The notes beneath the pieces were generated by a model. The model was not told the origin of the DNA. It searched no databases and worked only from the letters and a program-made list of their open reading frames with translations. 32,428 bases of DNA, from assembly GCF_009935845.1 (NCBI RefSeq), contig NZ_QWEK01000041.1, forward strand, positions 1-32,428, written 5' to 3'. The stretch comes from Pseudoflavonifractor sp. 524-17 (lineage in GTDB: Bacteria > Bacillota > Clostridia > Oscillospirales > Oscillospiraceae). Shown one piece after another: positions 22,866 to 31,808 of this stretch. The translations under genes were made by a program, and so were the position numbers. The number at the start of each line of letters is the position of its first letter. Within the stretch, counting starts at the first letter, position 1.

Positions 22866-23444
22866 ATGCCTATCAATCTCTCAAAAGGCCAGAAAGTCGA
22901 TTTGACCAAGGGCAACGCCGGTCTGGACGCCATCCTGGCGGGTCTGGGATGGGATACCAATAAGTACGACGGCGGACACGAATTCGACCTGGACGTCTCC
23001 GTCTTTATGACCGGCGAGGGCGGCAAGGTGGAGAGCGACTCCAACTTTGTCTTCTACAACAATCCCAAGGACGCCGCCGGCAGCGTGGTCTACTCCGGCG
23101 ACAACCGCACCGGCGAGGGCGAGGGCGACGACGAGTCTGTCAATATCACCCTGAGCAAGGTCCCCGCCAACGTGCAGAAAATCTCCTTTACCGTCACCAT
23201 TCATGAAGCCGAGGCCAGAGGCCAGAACTTTGGCCAGGTGTCCAACGCCTATATCCGCATTGTGGACATGGCCAAGAACGAAGAGCTGCTGCGCTACGAC
23301 CTGGGCGAGGACTACTCCATCGAGACCGCCATCGTGGTGGGCGAGCTCTACCGCCACGGCAGCGAGTGGAAGTTTGCCGCCATCGGCTCCGGCTTCCAGG
23401 GTGGCCTGGCAGCCCTGTGCAACAACTTCGGGCTGAGCGTCTAA
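22866..23444 (+). CDS. TerD family protein (canonical)
   Basis: 192 aa, standard TerD length. TerD proteins are small cytoplasmic Ca2+-binding beta-sandwich proteins of stress and tellurite systems. [15 protein letters not shown] is the universal start. EFDLDVSVF and [16 protein letters not shown] form the acidic Ca2+-binding loops, and [35 protein letters not shown] and GSGFQGGL complete the family pattern. AAGGAG lies 9 bases upstream. It is preceded by a short 6-bp hairpin (22810-22824) after telA. It is closely related to the gene at 24135, the two sharing nearly identical first codons, which suggests duplication. Confidence 0.95.
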   Translation: MPINLSKGQKVDLTKGNAGLDAILAGLGWDTNKYDGGHEFDLDVSVFMTGEGGKVESDSNFVFYNNPKDAAGSVVYSGDNRTGEGEGDDESVNITLSKVPANVQKISFTVTIHEAEARGQNFGQVSNAYIRIVDMAKNEELLRYDLGEDYSIETAIVVGELYRHGSEWKFAAIGSGFQGGLAALCNNFGLSV

Positions 23445-23480
23445 CAAACAGATTAACAAAAGAAAAGGCGGTGTTTTCCT

Positions 23481-24089
23481 ATGGCCATTTCCCTGCAAAA
23501 GGGTCAGAAGATCGATCTGAGCAAAAAGGACGGCTCCCAGCTCACCAATCTGGTGGTAGGCCTGGGCTGGAAAGAGGTGCAGAAGTCCGGCGGACTGCTG
23601 GGCCTGTTCAAGCAGAAGGTAGACGTGGACATCGACGCCTCTGTGCTCATGCTGGACGGCAGCGGCCACATCCCCTCCAAGGAGGAGGTCATCTTCTTCA
23701 ACCACAAGGACCACCCCACCGGCTGCGTCCACCACTGCGGGGACAACCTGGTGGGCGGCAAGATGGGCGGCATGGACGACTCCGAGCAGATTCAGGTGGA
23801 CCTGACCCGGGTGCCCTCCCACATTGAGCGCATTGTCTTTGTGGTGAATATCTACGACTGCGTCAAGCGCAAGCAGCACTTCGGCATGGTGCAGGACGCC
23901 TATATCCGCATCATCGACAAGGGCGCCAACGAGACCATCGCCAGCTACAACCTGACGGAGGATTACTCCGGCAAAACTGCCATGATCGTGGGCGAGATCT
24001 ACCGCAATGGGAGCGCCTGGAAGTTCAACGCCATCGGCCAGCCCGGCTATGAGCCCGGCATCGCCGATCTGGTGCGCAAATATACCTAA
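23481..24089 (+). CDS. TerD family protein (divergent paralogue)
   Basis: 202 aa, TerD fold. MAISLQKGQKIDLSKKDG opens it, VDIDASVLML holds the first acidic site and NFHAIG-type strands end it (WKFNAIGQPGYEPG). It differs from its two neighbours: an insertion, SGGLLGLFKQK, after strand 2, and the canonical GDNxTGxGxGDDE loop changed to GDNLVGGKMGGMDDSEQ and preceded by VHHC. Altered or different metal binding is therefore possible. It resembles the YceC/TerZ-like branch. The gene lies 36 bases from the previous terD and 45 from the next, in one transcription unit. Confidence 0.9.
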   Translation: MAISLQKGQKIDLSKKDGSQLTNLVVGLGWKEVQKSGGLLGLFKQKVDVDIDASVLMLDGSGHIPSKEEVIFFNHKDHPTGCVHHCGDNLVGGKMGGMDDSEQIQVDLTRVPSHIERIVFVVNIYDCVKRKQHFGMVQDAYIRIIDKGANETIASYNLTEDYSGKTAMIVGEIYRNGSAWKFNAIGQPGYEPGIADLVRKYT

Positions 24090-24134
24090 TTCCAAATCCC
24101 GCTCCCTATTTTTACCTATGAGGAGGAATTTAAT

Positions 24135-24707
24135 ATGCCTATCAATCTCTCCAAAGGTCAGAAAATCAACCTGAGCAAGGAGGCCCCTAATCTGAAGGTG
24201 GCTCTGGTGGGCCTGGGCTGGGACATCAAGCAGTACGACAGCGGCGCGGACTACGACCTGGACGCCTCCATCTTCCTGCTGGACGCCAGCGGAAAATGCG
24301 CCCACGATTCTGACTTCATTTTCTACAACAACCTGTCCGCCGGCGGCGTGACCCACTCCGGCGACAACCGCACCGGCGAGGGCGACGGCGACGACGAGGC
24401 CATCACCATTGAGTTCGACAAGGTCCCCTCCTACGTGGAGAAGATTGCCGTCACCGTCACCATCTACGACGCGGTGGCCCGGGGCCAGAACTTTGGCCAG
24501 GTATCCAACGCCTTTGTCCGTCTGGTGGACACCCAGAGCGGCGCGGAGCTGCTGCGCTTCGACCTGGGGGAGGACTACTCCACCGAGACCGCCATTGTCT
24601 TCGCGGAAATCTACCGCCACAACGGCGAGTGGAAGTTCTCCGCCGTGGGCTCCGGCTTCAACGGCGGGCTGGAGGCCCTGTGCCGCGCCTACGGCCTGGA
24701 CGTATAA
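24135..24707 (+). CDS. TerD family protein (canonical)
   Basis: 190 aa. [31 protein letters not shown] and [16 protein letters not shown] give the standard Ca2+-binding TerD pattern, followed by [36 protein letters not shown] and GSGFNGGL. An excellent ribosome-binding site (GAGGAGG, 8 bases before the ATG) suggests high expression. A strong hairpin (24724-24760) follows and may lower transcription into the enzyme genes downstream. Confidence 0.95.
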   Translation: MPINLSKGQKINLSKEAPNLKVALVGLGWDIKQYDSGADYDLDASIFLLDASGKCAHDSDFIFYNNLSAGGVTHSGDNRTGEGDGDDEAITIEFDKVPSYVEKIAVTVTIYDAVARGQNFGQVSNAFVRLVDTQSGAELLRFDLGEDYSTETAIVFAEIYRHNGEWKFSAVGSGFNGGLEALCRAYGLDV

Positions 24708-24723
24708 CACGCGGATATGACTT

Positions 24724-24760
24724 GTCCCCCATGGGGCCGGAACGCCGGCCCATGGGGGAC
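24724..24760 (+). terminator. Strong hairpin between terD and the enzyme block (partial terminator or attenuator)
   Basis: GTCCCCCATGGG-CCGG (24724-24740, one bulged G) pairs with CCGGCCCATGGGGGAC (24745-24760): 16 bp with a 4-base loop. Only TCTTCC follows rather than a T run, so full termination is unlikely. RNA stabilisation or partial read-through control is more likely. Confidence 0.5.
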
Positions 24761-24789
24761 TCTTCCAAGTACAAAGGGAGCACACCGCT

Positions 24790-25926
24790 ATGAACTATTT
24801 TGACTATCTGTCCCCCGGCGACCGGAACAGCCTCTTCTTCCTGCCCCCCGCCCCCTTTGATCGGGACACCGAACGGGACATCCTGCGGGACGCGGTGGGG
24901 GGACTGCTCTACCTGCCGGGCGGCAATCCCAACATTGCCCACATCATCCGCAGCGGAAAGATCCGGGGACTCACCTCCATGGCCCTGTGTCTGGAGGACG
25001 CCGTGGGGGACGCCCAGCGGGAGCAGGCCGCAGAAAACACCTTGAACCAGCTCGCTTTGCTGGCACAGGCCGTGGCCTGGGGGGCCCTGCCCCGGGAGCG
25101 GCTCCCCCTTCTCTTTGTCCGAGTGGAGAGCAGCCGGATGCTGGAGCGTCTGGCGGAGGACTTTGCGGCCTGTGCCGGTGTCCTCACCGGCGTCATTCTT
25201 CCTAAAGTCACCGGGGAGACCCTGGAACGGGGCCTCTCCCTCACCGCCGCCATTGCCGCGGACAGCGGCGTCCCCTTCTACGCCATGCCCATTCTGGAGT
25301 CCGCCGCACTCATGGACTGCCCCGACCGGCTGGCGCTTCTCCGGAGTCTGAAGGAAATTACGGATCGCTATGCCGGCCGCGTTCTCAATATCCGCATCGG
25401 CGCCACCGACCTGTGCGGCCTCTGCGGCATCCGCCGGGGGGTGGACACCACCGCCTACCAGGTCGCCGTCCTGTCCAGCTGTATCGCCGACATTGTGCGG
25501 GTCTTTGCCTTCCAGGACGCCTACACCGTCAGCGGCCCGGTGTGGGAGTTCTACAGCGCCCTGGCCCGCTCCCGGGCCTTGCAGAGCTGGAGCGAGGTCA
25601 ACGGCCTGCTGGAGGAGGTCCGGCTGGATCTCCAAAACGGCATTCTGGGCAAGACCTGCATCCACCCCACCCAGCTCCTGCCCGTGCAGGCCAGCTATGC
25701 GGTGCCCTTCGAGGCCTACCACGACGCCCGCTCGATTCTGGAGGTGGACCGGGGACAGACCGGAGTAACGGCCAGCGCCCGCCGCAACAAGATGAATGAA
25801 TGCAAGCCCCATACCCTCTGGGCCCGGAAGATACTCCGCCGGGCCGGGATCTACGGCGTCTATCAGGAGCACACGGACACCGCCGGTCTGATTCGGGCCG
25901 TATCTCAGGGAGGATGTTATGAATAG
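24790..25926 (+). CDS. HpcH/HpaI (CitE-like) TIM-barrel C-C bond lyase of the Ter module
   Basis: 378 aa. Related to citrate-lyase beta chain and HpcH/HpaI aldolases, which cleave or form C-C bonds using a divalent metal. Visible features: YLPGGNPNIAHII, ALCLEDAVGD (acidic residues 69-70), LFVRVES, AMPILESAALMD (probable metal-ligand Glu), and IRIGATDLCGLCGIRRGVDTTAYQ (Asp of the metal site). GKTCIHPTQLLPVQ near the C-terminus is CitE-like. This is the lyase of the predicted Ter biosynthetic module; its substrate is unknown. AGGGAG lies 9 bases before the ATG. It overlaps the next gene by 8 bases and opens a four-overlap coupled block through 31792. Confidence 0.88.
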   Translation: MNYFDYLSPGDRNSLFFLPPAPFDRDTERDILRDAVGGLLYLPGGNPNIAHIIRSGKIRGLTSMALCLEDAVGDAQREQAAENTLNQLALLAQAVAWGALPRERLPLLFVRVESSRMLERLAEDFAACAGVLTGVILPKVTGETLERGLSLTAAIAADSGVPFYAMPILESAALMDCPDRLALLRSLKEITDRYAGRVLNIRIGATDLCGLCGIRRGVDTTAYQVAVLSSCIADIVRVFAFQDAYTVSGPVWEFYSALARSRALQSWSEVNGLLEEVRLDLQNGILGKTCIHPTQLLPVQASYAVPFEAYHDARSILEVDRGQTGVTASARRNKMNECKPHTLWARKILRRAGIYGVYQEHTDTAGLIRAVSQGGCYE

Positions 25927-27187
25927 ACAAGCCTATACCACCGCGCTGGGGGACAGCCTCACCGTAACGCTGGAGTTGGAGCCGCCCAAATTCGGCCTCG
26001 CCCCGGAGGACCTGTTTGCCCTGGCCATGCGGCGCAATCCCAACCGCCCCTTTCTCTTTGTCAGCAAGGTGCTGGGCAAGCACCTCCCCATCCGCCCGGC
26101 GGTGCTGCCGGCGGCAGGAAAGCTGCTCTCTCTGGCCCTGGAGGGGGCCAACGAACCCGGCCCGTGGGCTGGGATCATCAAGGGCGCCGGCGCGCGCCCC
26201 TTTCCGGCCCTCATGGACGAGCTGGAGCGGACCCAGATTGTCTTGGGACCGGAGGAGCGCACTCTCTTTGTGGGCTTCGCGGAGACCGCCACCGGACTGG
26301 GACAGGCGGTGGCCGCCTGCTACGCCGGGGAGAGCGCCTACCTCTCCACCACCCGCTTCCCCCTGGAAGGGATGTTTACCCTCACCTTTGACGAGTCCCA
26401 CTCCCACGCCAAAACCCAGCTGCTCCACTTCGCCTACGGCGGCCGTTTTCCCAGCCAGTGCAGCCGGGCCGTCATCATAGACGACGAGTTTACCACCGGC
26501 GACACCGCCCTGAAGCTGGTGGAGGTCCTCCACCGGCAATTCCAGATCAAACGCTTTGTCCTCCTGTCCATCCTGGACTGGTCCGGCGGCGCCAGCCGCC
26601 AGGCCCTGGCGGACCGGCTGGGGGTGGAGATTCAGGCGGTCTCCCTTCTCCGGGGCGCCATCCGGCAGGTGGAGCAGGGCCCCGTGCCCCAGACCGCCCT
26701 GGAGGATCTCCGGGGCGCCGGCTGTCCCAACGCCGGCTTTTACGCCATCCTGGACGGCCCGCCCCGGCCTACGTCGGGACGCACCCTGCTCTCCGCCCAG
26801 GAACAGGCGGAGCAGCGGCGCTCCTGCGCCCAGCTGGCCAAGCTCCTGGGCAGCCGGGGGGACGACGCCCTGTTTTTGGGGACAGGGGAGTTTATTTACG
26901 CCCCCGCCCTCATCGCCGGGTACTGCGGGGCCACCGCCTTCCACTCCACCACCCAGAGCCCCATCTACCCCCTGGCCGGCTCCGCTGTCACCTGCGGCGC
27001 CTGCTTTGAACCCCCGGACCGGTACAGCCCCGCAGGCTATCTCTACGAGATCCCCCGGGGCCGGTACCGCCAGGCGGTGATTCTGGTGGAGAGCGCTGCC
27101 CTTCCCCACAGCATAAAGGGCATCAGCCAGCTGGCCCACTGGCTCAGGGGCCGGGGCTGTGAGCATGTGGAGGTGACGCCCCTGTGA
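25919..27187 (+). CDS. Ter-module phosphoribosyltransferase with TRSP domain
   Basis: 422 aa. An orotate-PRTase-like domain (about 1-270) with the PRPP-binding loop VIIDDEFTTGDT at residues 185-196 and a probable pyrophosphate loop GFAETATGLG at 119-128. A C-terminal TRSP-type domain (about 300-422) carries DALFLGTGEFIYAPALIAGY, FHSTTQSPIYP and SIKGISQLAHW. The family is predicted to make an N- or C-glycosidic bond between ribose-5-phosphate and a base-like group in a nucleoside-like Ter metabolite; no product has been shown here. The ATG at 25919 has GGAGG 5 bases upstream and lies inside the end of the lyase gene. A GTGA overlap links it to the next gene. Confidence 0.88.
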   Translation: MNRQAYTTALGDSLTVTLELEPPKFGLAPEDLFALAMRRNPNRPFLFVSKVLGKHLPIRPAVLPAAGKLLSLALEGANEPGPWAGIIKGAGARPFPALMDELERTQIVLGPEERTLFVGFAETATGLGQAVAACYAGESAYLSTTRFPLEGMFTLTFDESHSHAKTQLLHFAYGGRFPSQCSRAVIIDDEFTTGDTALKLVEVLHRQFQIKRFVLLSILDWSGGASRQALADRLGVEIQAVSLLRGAIRQVEQGPVPQTALEDLRGAGCPNAGFYAILDGPPRPTSGRTLLSAQEQAEQRRSCAQLAKLLGSRGDDALFLGTGEFIYAPALIAGYCGATAFHSTTQSPIYPLAGSAVTCGACFEPPDRYSPAGYLYEIPRGRYRQAVILVESAALPHSIKGISQLAHWLRGRGCEHVEVTPL

Positions 27188-28299
27188 CCGCTCCCGCCCC
27201 TTTGACTCCGCCGGGCAGTTTTTCTCCCGATGACGTTACCTTGCTCCTCAAAGATGTCACCGGCCTGGTGCAGGAGCGCCCCACCCCCCAGCGGGAGCGG
27301 GAGATCCAGGCCGGACGGCACTACTCTGAGGATTTGCCCATTGAGCAGGTGCCCAGCAACGCCTATCTGGCCCTCTTCCGCCGGCTGATGGACACCCAGC
27401 TCCCCCTGGTGGCCCGTTACACCGGCATTCTCACCCGGCTGGTGCTGGAGCGGTATCCCAATCCGGTTCTGGTCTCTCTGGTCCGGGCCGGCACCCCCTG
27501 CGGGGTGCTCATGCGGCGGTACGCCGCCCGGGAGCTGGGGGCGGATCTGCCCCACTACGGGGTGAGCATTATCCGGGGCAAGGGCTTTGACGAAAACGCC
27601 CTGTCTTACCTTCTGGCCCGCCATCCCGGCCGCCCGGTAGTCTTTGTGGACGGCTGGACCGGAAAGGGCATGATCACCCGGGAGCTGGCCCAGTCCTGCC
27701 GGGACTACAACCAGCGGCACGGCAGCGCCCTCCAGCCGGTTCTGGCGGTGCTGGCCGACCCCGCCCACTCCACTGAGCTCTGCGCCACCCGCGCGGACTT
27801 CATCAACCCCTCCTGCTGTCTCAACAGCACCATATGCGGCCTTATCAGCCGCACGGTTCACAATGAGGGGCTGATCGGCCCCCATGACTTCCACGGGGTA
27901 CGGGTTTACCGGGAATTCGCCTCTATGGACCAGACCGCCGCCTATCTGGACGGAGTGTGCCGCTGGTTCGCCCCCCTTCGGGGGGAGATTTCCGCCGGCT
28001 TTGCGGCCGTCCGCCGCCTGGACCGCGCCCCGGACTGGAGCGGTATGGCCGCGGTGGAGCGCATTGGGGCGGAATTTGGCATCTCCGATCTCAACCGCAT
28101 CAAGCCCAGCATCGGGGAGGCCACCCGGGTGCTGCTGCGCCGGGTGCCGGACCGGATCCTGCTCCGGGAGGAGAACCACCCGGACGCGGCCCACATTCTT
28201 TTTCTGGCCCGGGAGCGGGGCGTGCCCGTGACGGTGTACCCCAGCATGCCCTATCTCTGCTGCGGCCTCATCGCGGATCGGAGGGGGGCGCAGCCGTGA
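27184..28299 (+). CDS. StiP-type phosphoribosyltransferase with PELOTA-like RNA-binding domain
   Basis: 371 aa, GTG start at 27184 overlapping the previous stop by 4 bases. A PRTase domain covers about 45-290, with the characteristic HYSEDLPIEQVPS, a pyrophosphate loop SLVRAGTPCG (98-107) and PRPP-loop-like VFVDGWTGKG (153-162). The C-terminal PELOTA-like domain (about 298-371) has RIKPSIGEATRVLLRRVPDR and PVTVYPSMPYLCCGLI. Databases often call this family 'cysteine protease StiP', although the fold is a PRTase; PCCLNS-like cysteines at NPSCCLNS may underlie that name. It is the second PRTase of the Ter module. It overlaps the HAD gene by 4 bases. Confidence 0.88.
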   Translation: MTAPAPLTPPGSFSPDDVTLLLKDVTGLVQERPTPQREREIQAGRHYSEDLPIEQVPSNAYLALFRRLMDTQLPLVARYTGILTRLVLERYPNPVLVSLVRAGTPCGVLMRRYAARELGADLPHYGVSIIRGKGFDENALSYLLARHPGRPVVFVDGWTGKGMITRELAQSCRDYNQRHGSALQPVLAVLADPAHSTELCATRADFINPSCCLNSTICGLISRTVHNEGLIGPHDFHGVRVYREFASMDQTAAYLDGVCRWFAPLRGEISAGFAAVRRLDRAPDWSGMAAVERIGAEFGISDLNRIKPSIGEATRVLLRRVPDRILLREENHPDAAHILFLARERGVPVTVYPSMPYLCCGLIADRRGAQP

Positions 28300-29087
28300 T
28301 TTTTTCTGCCGACCTGGACCGCACCCTCATCTTCTCCCCGCGCAGGCTGGACCCTCTGGGGCCCGCAACGATCCCGGTGGAGCGGCGGCAGGGAGCGCCC
28401 TGCGGCTTTATGACGCCGGAGGCCCGGCGCGCGCTTATGGCCCTGTCCGCCCGCGCCACCTTTTTCCTCAACACCCTGAGAGGGCTGGAGCAGGCCAACC
28501 GGGTGGACTTTGTGTCTGAGGGCCGGTGCAGATATCTGGCCCTGCAAAACGGGCTCTCCCTCTACCGGGACGGGGTGGAGGACAGGGACTGGGCGGCGTA
28601 TGTCAAGCGCACGGTGTCCGCCCTCCCCCTGGATCTCACCGGGGGGATTGAGCGGGTGCTCCGGCATCTGCCTGGGATTGAGTGCCTGTCCAAGCGGTAC
28701 CAGTATCTGGCCGTCTTCTTTGTGGAGGAGGCCCTCTTTGACGGCGGCGCCTGTGATATGCTGGCCGGCGAGCTGGCCGGACTGGGGTGGGCGCTGTGCC
28801 GCCAGCGAAAAAAGCTCTACCTCTCTCCACAGCCCATCCACAAGGGGGCCGTTCTGGCCCGGGTCCGGGAGCGCGAGGACGGGGCGGAGGCCGTGGGCTT
28901 TGGGGATTCCGGGTTCGACCTGCCCATGCTGCGCGCCTGCCGCACCGCCTGGTCCCTCCGGGACTGCGACCTCTGGGGGCGGGACTGGGGCTTTCCCATC
29001 CAGTACTCCTCCGCCCCCGCCCAGGCCGGGACGCAAGAGGTTCTGCAACGTATCTTATCAAATTTAGGAGATCAAAAACTATGCTGA
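28296..29087 (+). CDS. HAD-superfamily phosphatase of the Ter module
   Basis: 263 aa, GTG start at 28296 (GTGA overlap with the StiP-type gene; G-rich ribosome-binding site upstream). HAD motif I is FSADLDRTLIFS with nucleophile D6 and acid D8; the Lys motif is PIHKGAVL and motif IV is GFGDSGFDLPML. The cap region between is of the Cof/sucrose-phosphatase type. The predicted role is removal of a phosphate from the PRTase product, giving a free nucleoside-like molecule; this is inferred from neighbours. It overlaps the calcium ATPase gene by 7 bases, so synthesis of enzyme and pump is probably coupled. Confidence 0.88.
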   Translation: MIFSADLDRTLIFSPRRLDPLGPATIPVERRQGAPCGFMTPEARRALMALSARATFFLNTLRGLEQANRVDFVSEGRCRYLALQNGLSLYRDGVEDRDWAAYVKRTVSALPLDLTGGIERVLRHLPGIECLSKRYQYLAVFFVEEALFDGGACDMLAGELAGLGWALCRQRKKLYLSPQPIHKGAVLARVREREDGAEAVGFGDSGFDLPMLRACRTAWSLRDCDLWGRDWGFPIQYSSAPAQAGTQEVLQRILSNLGDQKLC

Positions 29088-31792
29088 AAAACCATGAAAT
29101 CAACGCCCTGACGGAACAGCAGGCGGAGGAGAGCCGCAAGGCCCACGGCAGCAACGCCCTCACCCCGCCGGAGCAGTCCTCCTTCTGGCAGGAGCTGTGG
29201 GAGACCTTCCGCGGGGACGCCCTCATCCGCATTCTCACCGTGGCGCTTATTATCACCGTTGTCTTCGCCATCATCGGTGTGGGCGACTGGCTGGAGGCCG
29301 TGGGCATCGCCATCGCTGTGGTGCTGGCCACCGCCGTGTCCACCTACAGCGAATACTCCAACAACCAGCTCTTTCAAAAGCTCCAGGACGAGTACTCCAA
29401 GATTCTCTGCAAGGTCTTCCGCAGCCGGGAGGGCCAGGTTCAGGTGTGCAATCTGAAGATCGACGAGATCGTCACCGGAGATTACGTCCTCCTCCAGGCC
29501 GGCGACAAGGTGTGCGCCGACGGCTTCCTCGTTGACGGCGAGATCAAGGTCAATCAGGCCAGCCTCAACGGCGAGAGCGAGGAGGCCAAAAAGTCCGCCG
29601 CCCCCGCAGACTACTGCTACACCCCCGACCAAGTGGATTTTCTCGATGTCCACAAAGTATACCGGGGCTCCGTCGTCACCACCGGCGAGGCCATTATGCA
29701 GGTCAGATGCGTGGGCGACCACTCCCAGTTCGGCCGTCTGGCCCAGGAGCTGAAAGAAGACGAGGAGCGGGAATCCCCCCTGAAGGTAAAGCTCGGCAAG
29801 GTGGCTGACGCCATCTCCCGCTTTGGCTATATCGGCGGCGCCCTGATTGCCATTGCCTTCTTCATCAACTGCGCCTTCTTTACGCCCACTTTGATCAACG
29901 GCGCCGCCTCCTATTTCTCCGGGGCCAATGTGATGCAGATCCTCCGGGATCTGGTGTCCTCGGTCACTCTGGCGGTGGTTATTATCGTGGTGGCCGTCCC
30001 CGAGGGCCTGCCCATGATGATCGCCCTGGTCTCCGGCCTGAACATGAAAAAGCTGCTCAAGGATAACATCCTTATCCGGGAGATCGACGGCGCCGAGACC
30101 GCTGGCAGCCTGAACATCCTCTTCTCGGACAAGACCGGCACCATCACCAAGGGCGCCCTCCAGGTGGTGGACTTCATCTCTCCCCAGGGGAAGGAGTTCC
30201 AGCGCTTTGACGCCATTCCCGCCCCCCTGCGGGAGATGCTGCTCATCAATATCTGCGGCAACACCAACGCCGTGGCCCTGGTGAATCACGGCAAGCTCCA
30301 GGTCACCGGCGGCAACGCCACTGAGCGGGCCCTCCACGAATTCACCGGGGCAGAGGGGACCCAGGCCTATGAGTCCCTCCAGCTGGAGTGTACCGACAGC
30401 CTGATGTTCAACAGCGCCAACAAGTACTCCGCCAGCACCATGGCCGGCAAGCTGAACAAGACTATCGTCAAAGGCGCGCCGGAGAAACTGCTGGCCAACT
30501 GCACCAGCTACTATGATGAAAACCTCCAGATCCACCCCCTCACCGACGCCGTCCGCGCCGATCTGGACGCCCACATGGCCGCCCTGTCGGAGAAGGCTAT
30601 GCGGGTACTCGCCTTCGCCACGTCGGACCAGCCCATCGGGGACAGCCTGCTTCAGAACATGACCTTTGTGGGTCTGGTGGGCATCCGGGACGAGCTGCGT
30701 CCTGAAGCTGTGGAGGCCATCCGCACCGCCAAGCGGGCGGGCATTCAGGTGGTCATGGTCACCGGCGATAAAAAGGAGACCGCCGCCGCCATCGCCCGGG
30801 ATGCCAAGCTCATTGACGCCACGGACGATCTGGCTCTCACCAGCGAGGATCTGGCAGCCCTGTCCGACGAGGAGCTGAAGAAAATTCTTCCCCGGCTGCG
30901 GGTGGTGGCCCGTGCCCTGCCCACGGACAAGAGCCGTCTGGTCCGGGTTTCTCAGGAGCTCAACCTTGTCGTCGGCATGACTGGCGACGGCGTCAACGAC
31001 GCCCCCGCGCTGAAAAAGGCCGACGTGGGCTTCGCCATGGGATCCGGCACCGAGGTCTCCAAGGAGGCCGCCGAGATCACCATTCTGGACGACAACTTTA
31101 ACTCCGTAGTGAAAACCGTCCTCTACGGCCGCACTATTTACAACAATATCCGCAAGTTCATCGTCTTCCAGCTCACCATCAACATCAGCGCCGTGCTCAT
31201 CGCCCTCATCGGCCCCTTCCTGGGCATGGGCACCCCCCTGTCTGTCACCCAGATGCTGTGGGTGAACATCGTTATGGACACTCTGGCCGCCCTGGCGCTG
31301 GGTGGTGAGCCCGCCCTGGACCGCTATATGGACGAAAAGCCCAAGCGCCGGGACGAGTCCATCATCAGCAAAAATATGTGGTCCTCTCTGCTCACTACGG
31401 GCCTCTACCTCACTGGGGCCAGCCTGGTCTTCCTGCTGCACCCCTTCTTCCAGACTCTGTTCCGCGCCGACGGCGCCGTGGTCTACGAGGGGCACGATAT
31501 CTACTTTATGACCGGCTTCTTCTGCTTCTATGTCCTCAGCGCCATGCTCAACGGCTTCAATGTCCGCACCGAGAAGCTCAACGTGCTGGACAACGTGGGC
31601 CAGAACAAAATGTTCCTGTACGTGATGGGACTGATCGCCGTGATCCAGGTGCTGATGACCTTCATCGGCGGCGCCATCCTCCGCACCGCGCCCCTTACCG
31701 TCAATGAGTGGGGAGTTGTTGTTCTCCTCTCCCTTATCATTCTGCCGGTGGGCACCCTGCGCAAGCTGATCTTCCCCGAAAAACACGCCTGA
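29081..31792 (+). CDS. PMCA-type calcium-translocating P-type ATPase
   Basis: 903 aa, a full type IIB P-ATPase that expels Ca2+ from the cytoplasm by ATP hydrolysis. An N-terminal cation-ATPase domain is followed by TM1-2 (about 48-90), the actuator motif NGESEE (normally TGES), TM3-4 with VAVPEGLPM (Ca2+ site), the phosphorylation motif SDKTGTIT with D350, the nucleotide site IVKGAPEKLL, the hinge TGDGVNDAPALKKADVG and TM5-10 with NIVMDTLAALAL in TM6. No calmodulin-like tail is present. AGGAG lies 10 bases before the ATG; it overlaps the HAD gene by 7 bases and lies 16 bases before another terD gene. The pairing with Ca2+-binding TerD proteins suggests Ca2+ control within the Ter system. Confidence 0.94.
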   Translation: MLKNHEINALTEQQAEESRKAHGSNALTPPEQSSFWQELWETFRGDALIRILTVALIITVVFAIIGVGDWLEAVGIAIAVVLATAVSTYSEYSNNQLFQKLQDEYSKILCKVFRSREGQVQVCNLKIDEIVTGDYVLLQAGDKVCADGFLVDGEIKVNQASLNGESEEAKKSAAPADYCYTPDQVDFLDVHKVYRGSVVTTGEAIMQVRCVGDHSQFGRLAQELKEDEERESPLKVKLGKVADAISRFGYIGGALIAIAFFINCAFFTPTLINGAASYFSGANVMQILRDLVSSVTLAVVIIVVAVPEGLPMMIALVSGLNMKKLLKDNILIREIDGAETAGSLNILFSDKTGTITKGALQVVDFISPQGKEFQRFDAIPAPLREMLLINICGNTNAVALVNHGKLQVTGGNATERALHEFTGAEGTQAYESLQLECTDSLMFNSANKYSASTMAGKLNKTIVKGAPEKLLANCTSYYDENLQIHPLTDAVRADLDAHMAALSEKAMRVLAFATSDQPIGDSLLQNMTFVGLVGIRDELRPEAVEAIRTAKRAGIQVVMVTGDKKETAAAIARDAKLIDATDDLALTSEDLAALSDEELKKILPRLRVVARALPTDKSRLVRVSQELNLVVGMTGDGVNDAPALKKADVGFAMGSGTEVSKEAAEITILDDNFNSVVKTVLYGRTIYNNIRKFIVFQLTINISAVLIALIGPFLGMGTPLSVTQMLWVNIVMDTLAALALGGEPALDRYMDEKPKRRDESIISKNMWSSLLTTGLYLTGASLVFLLHPFFQTLFRADGAVVYEGHDIYFMTGFFCFYVLSAMLNGFNVRTEKLNVLDNVGQNKMFLYVMGLIAVIQVLMTFIGGAILRTAPLTVNEWGVVVLLSLIILPVGTLRKLIFPEKHA

Positions 31793-31808
31793 TAAGGGGG
31801 ATTTTTCC

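Noticed and set aside
22881-24785. A 634-codon minus-strand open frame across three terD genes
   Set aside because: It spans three real plus-strand genes and their ribosome-binding sites, and its repeated segments are only the antisense of the repeated TerD sequence.
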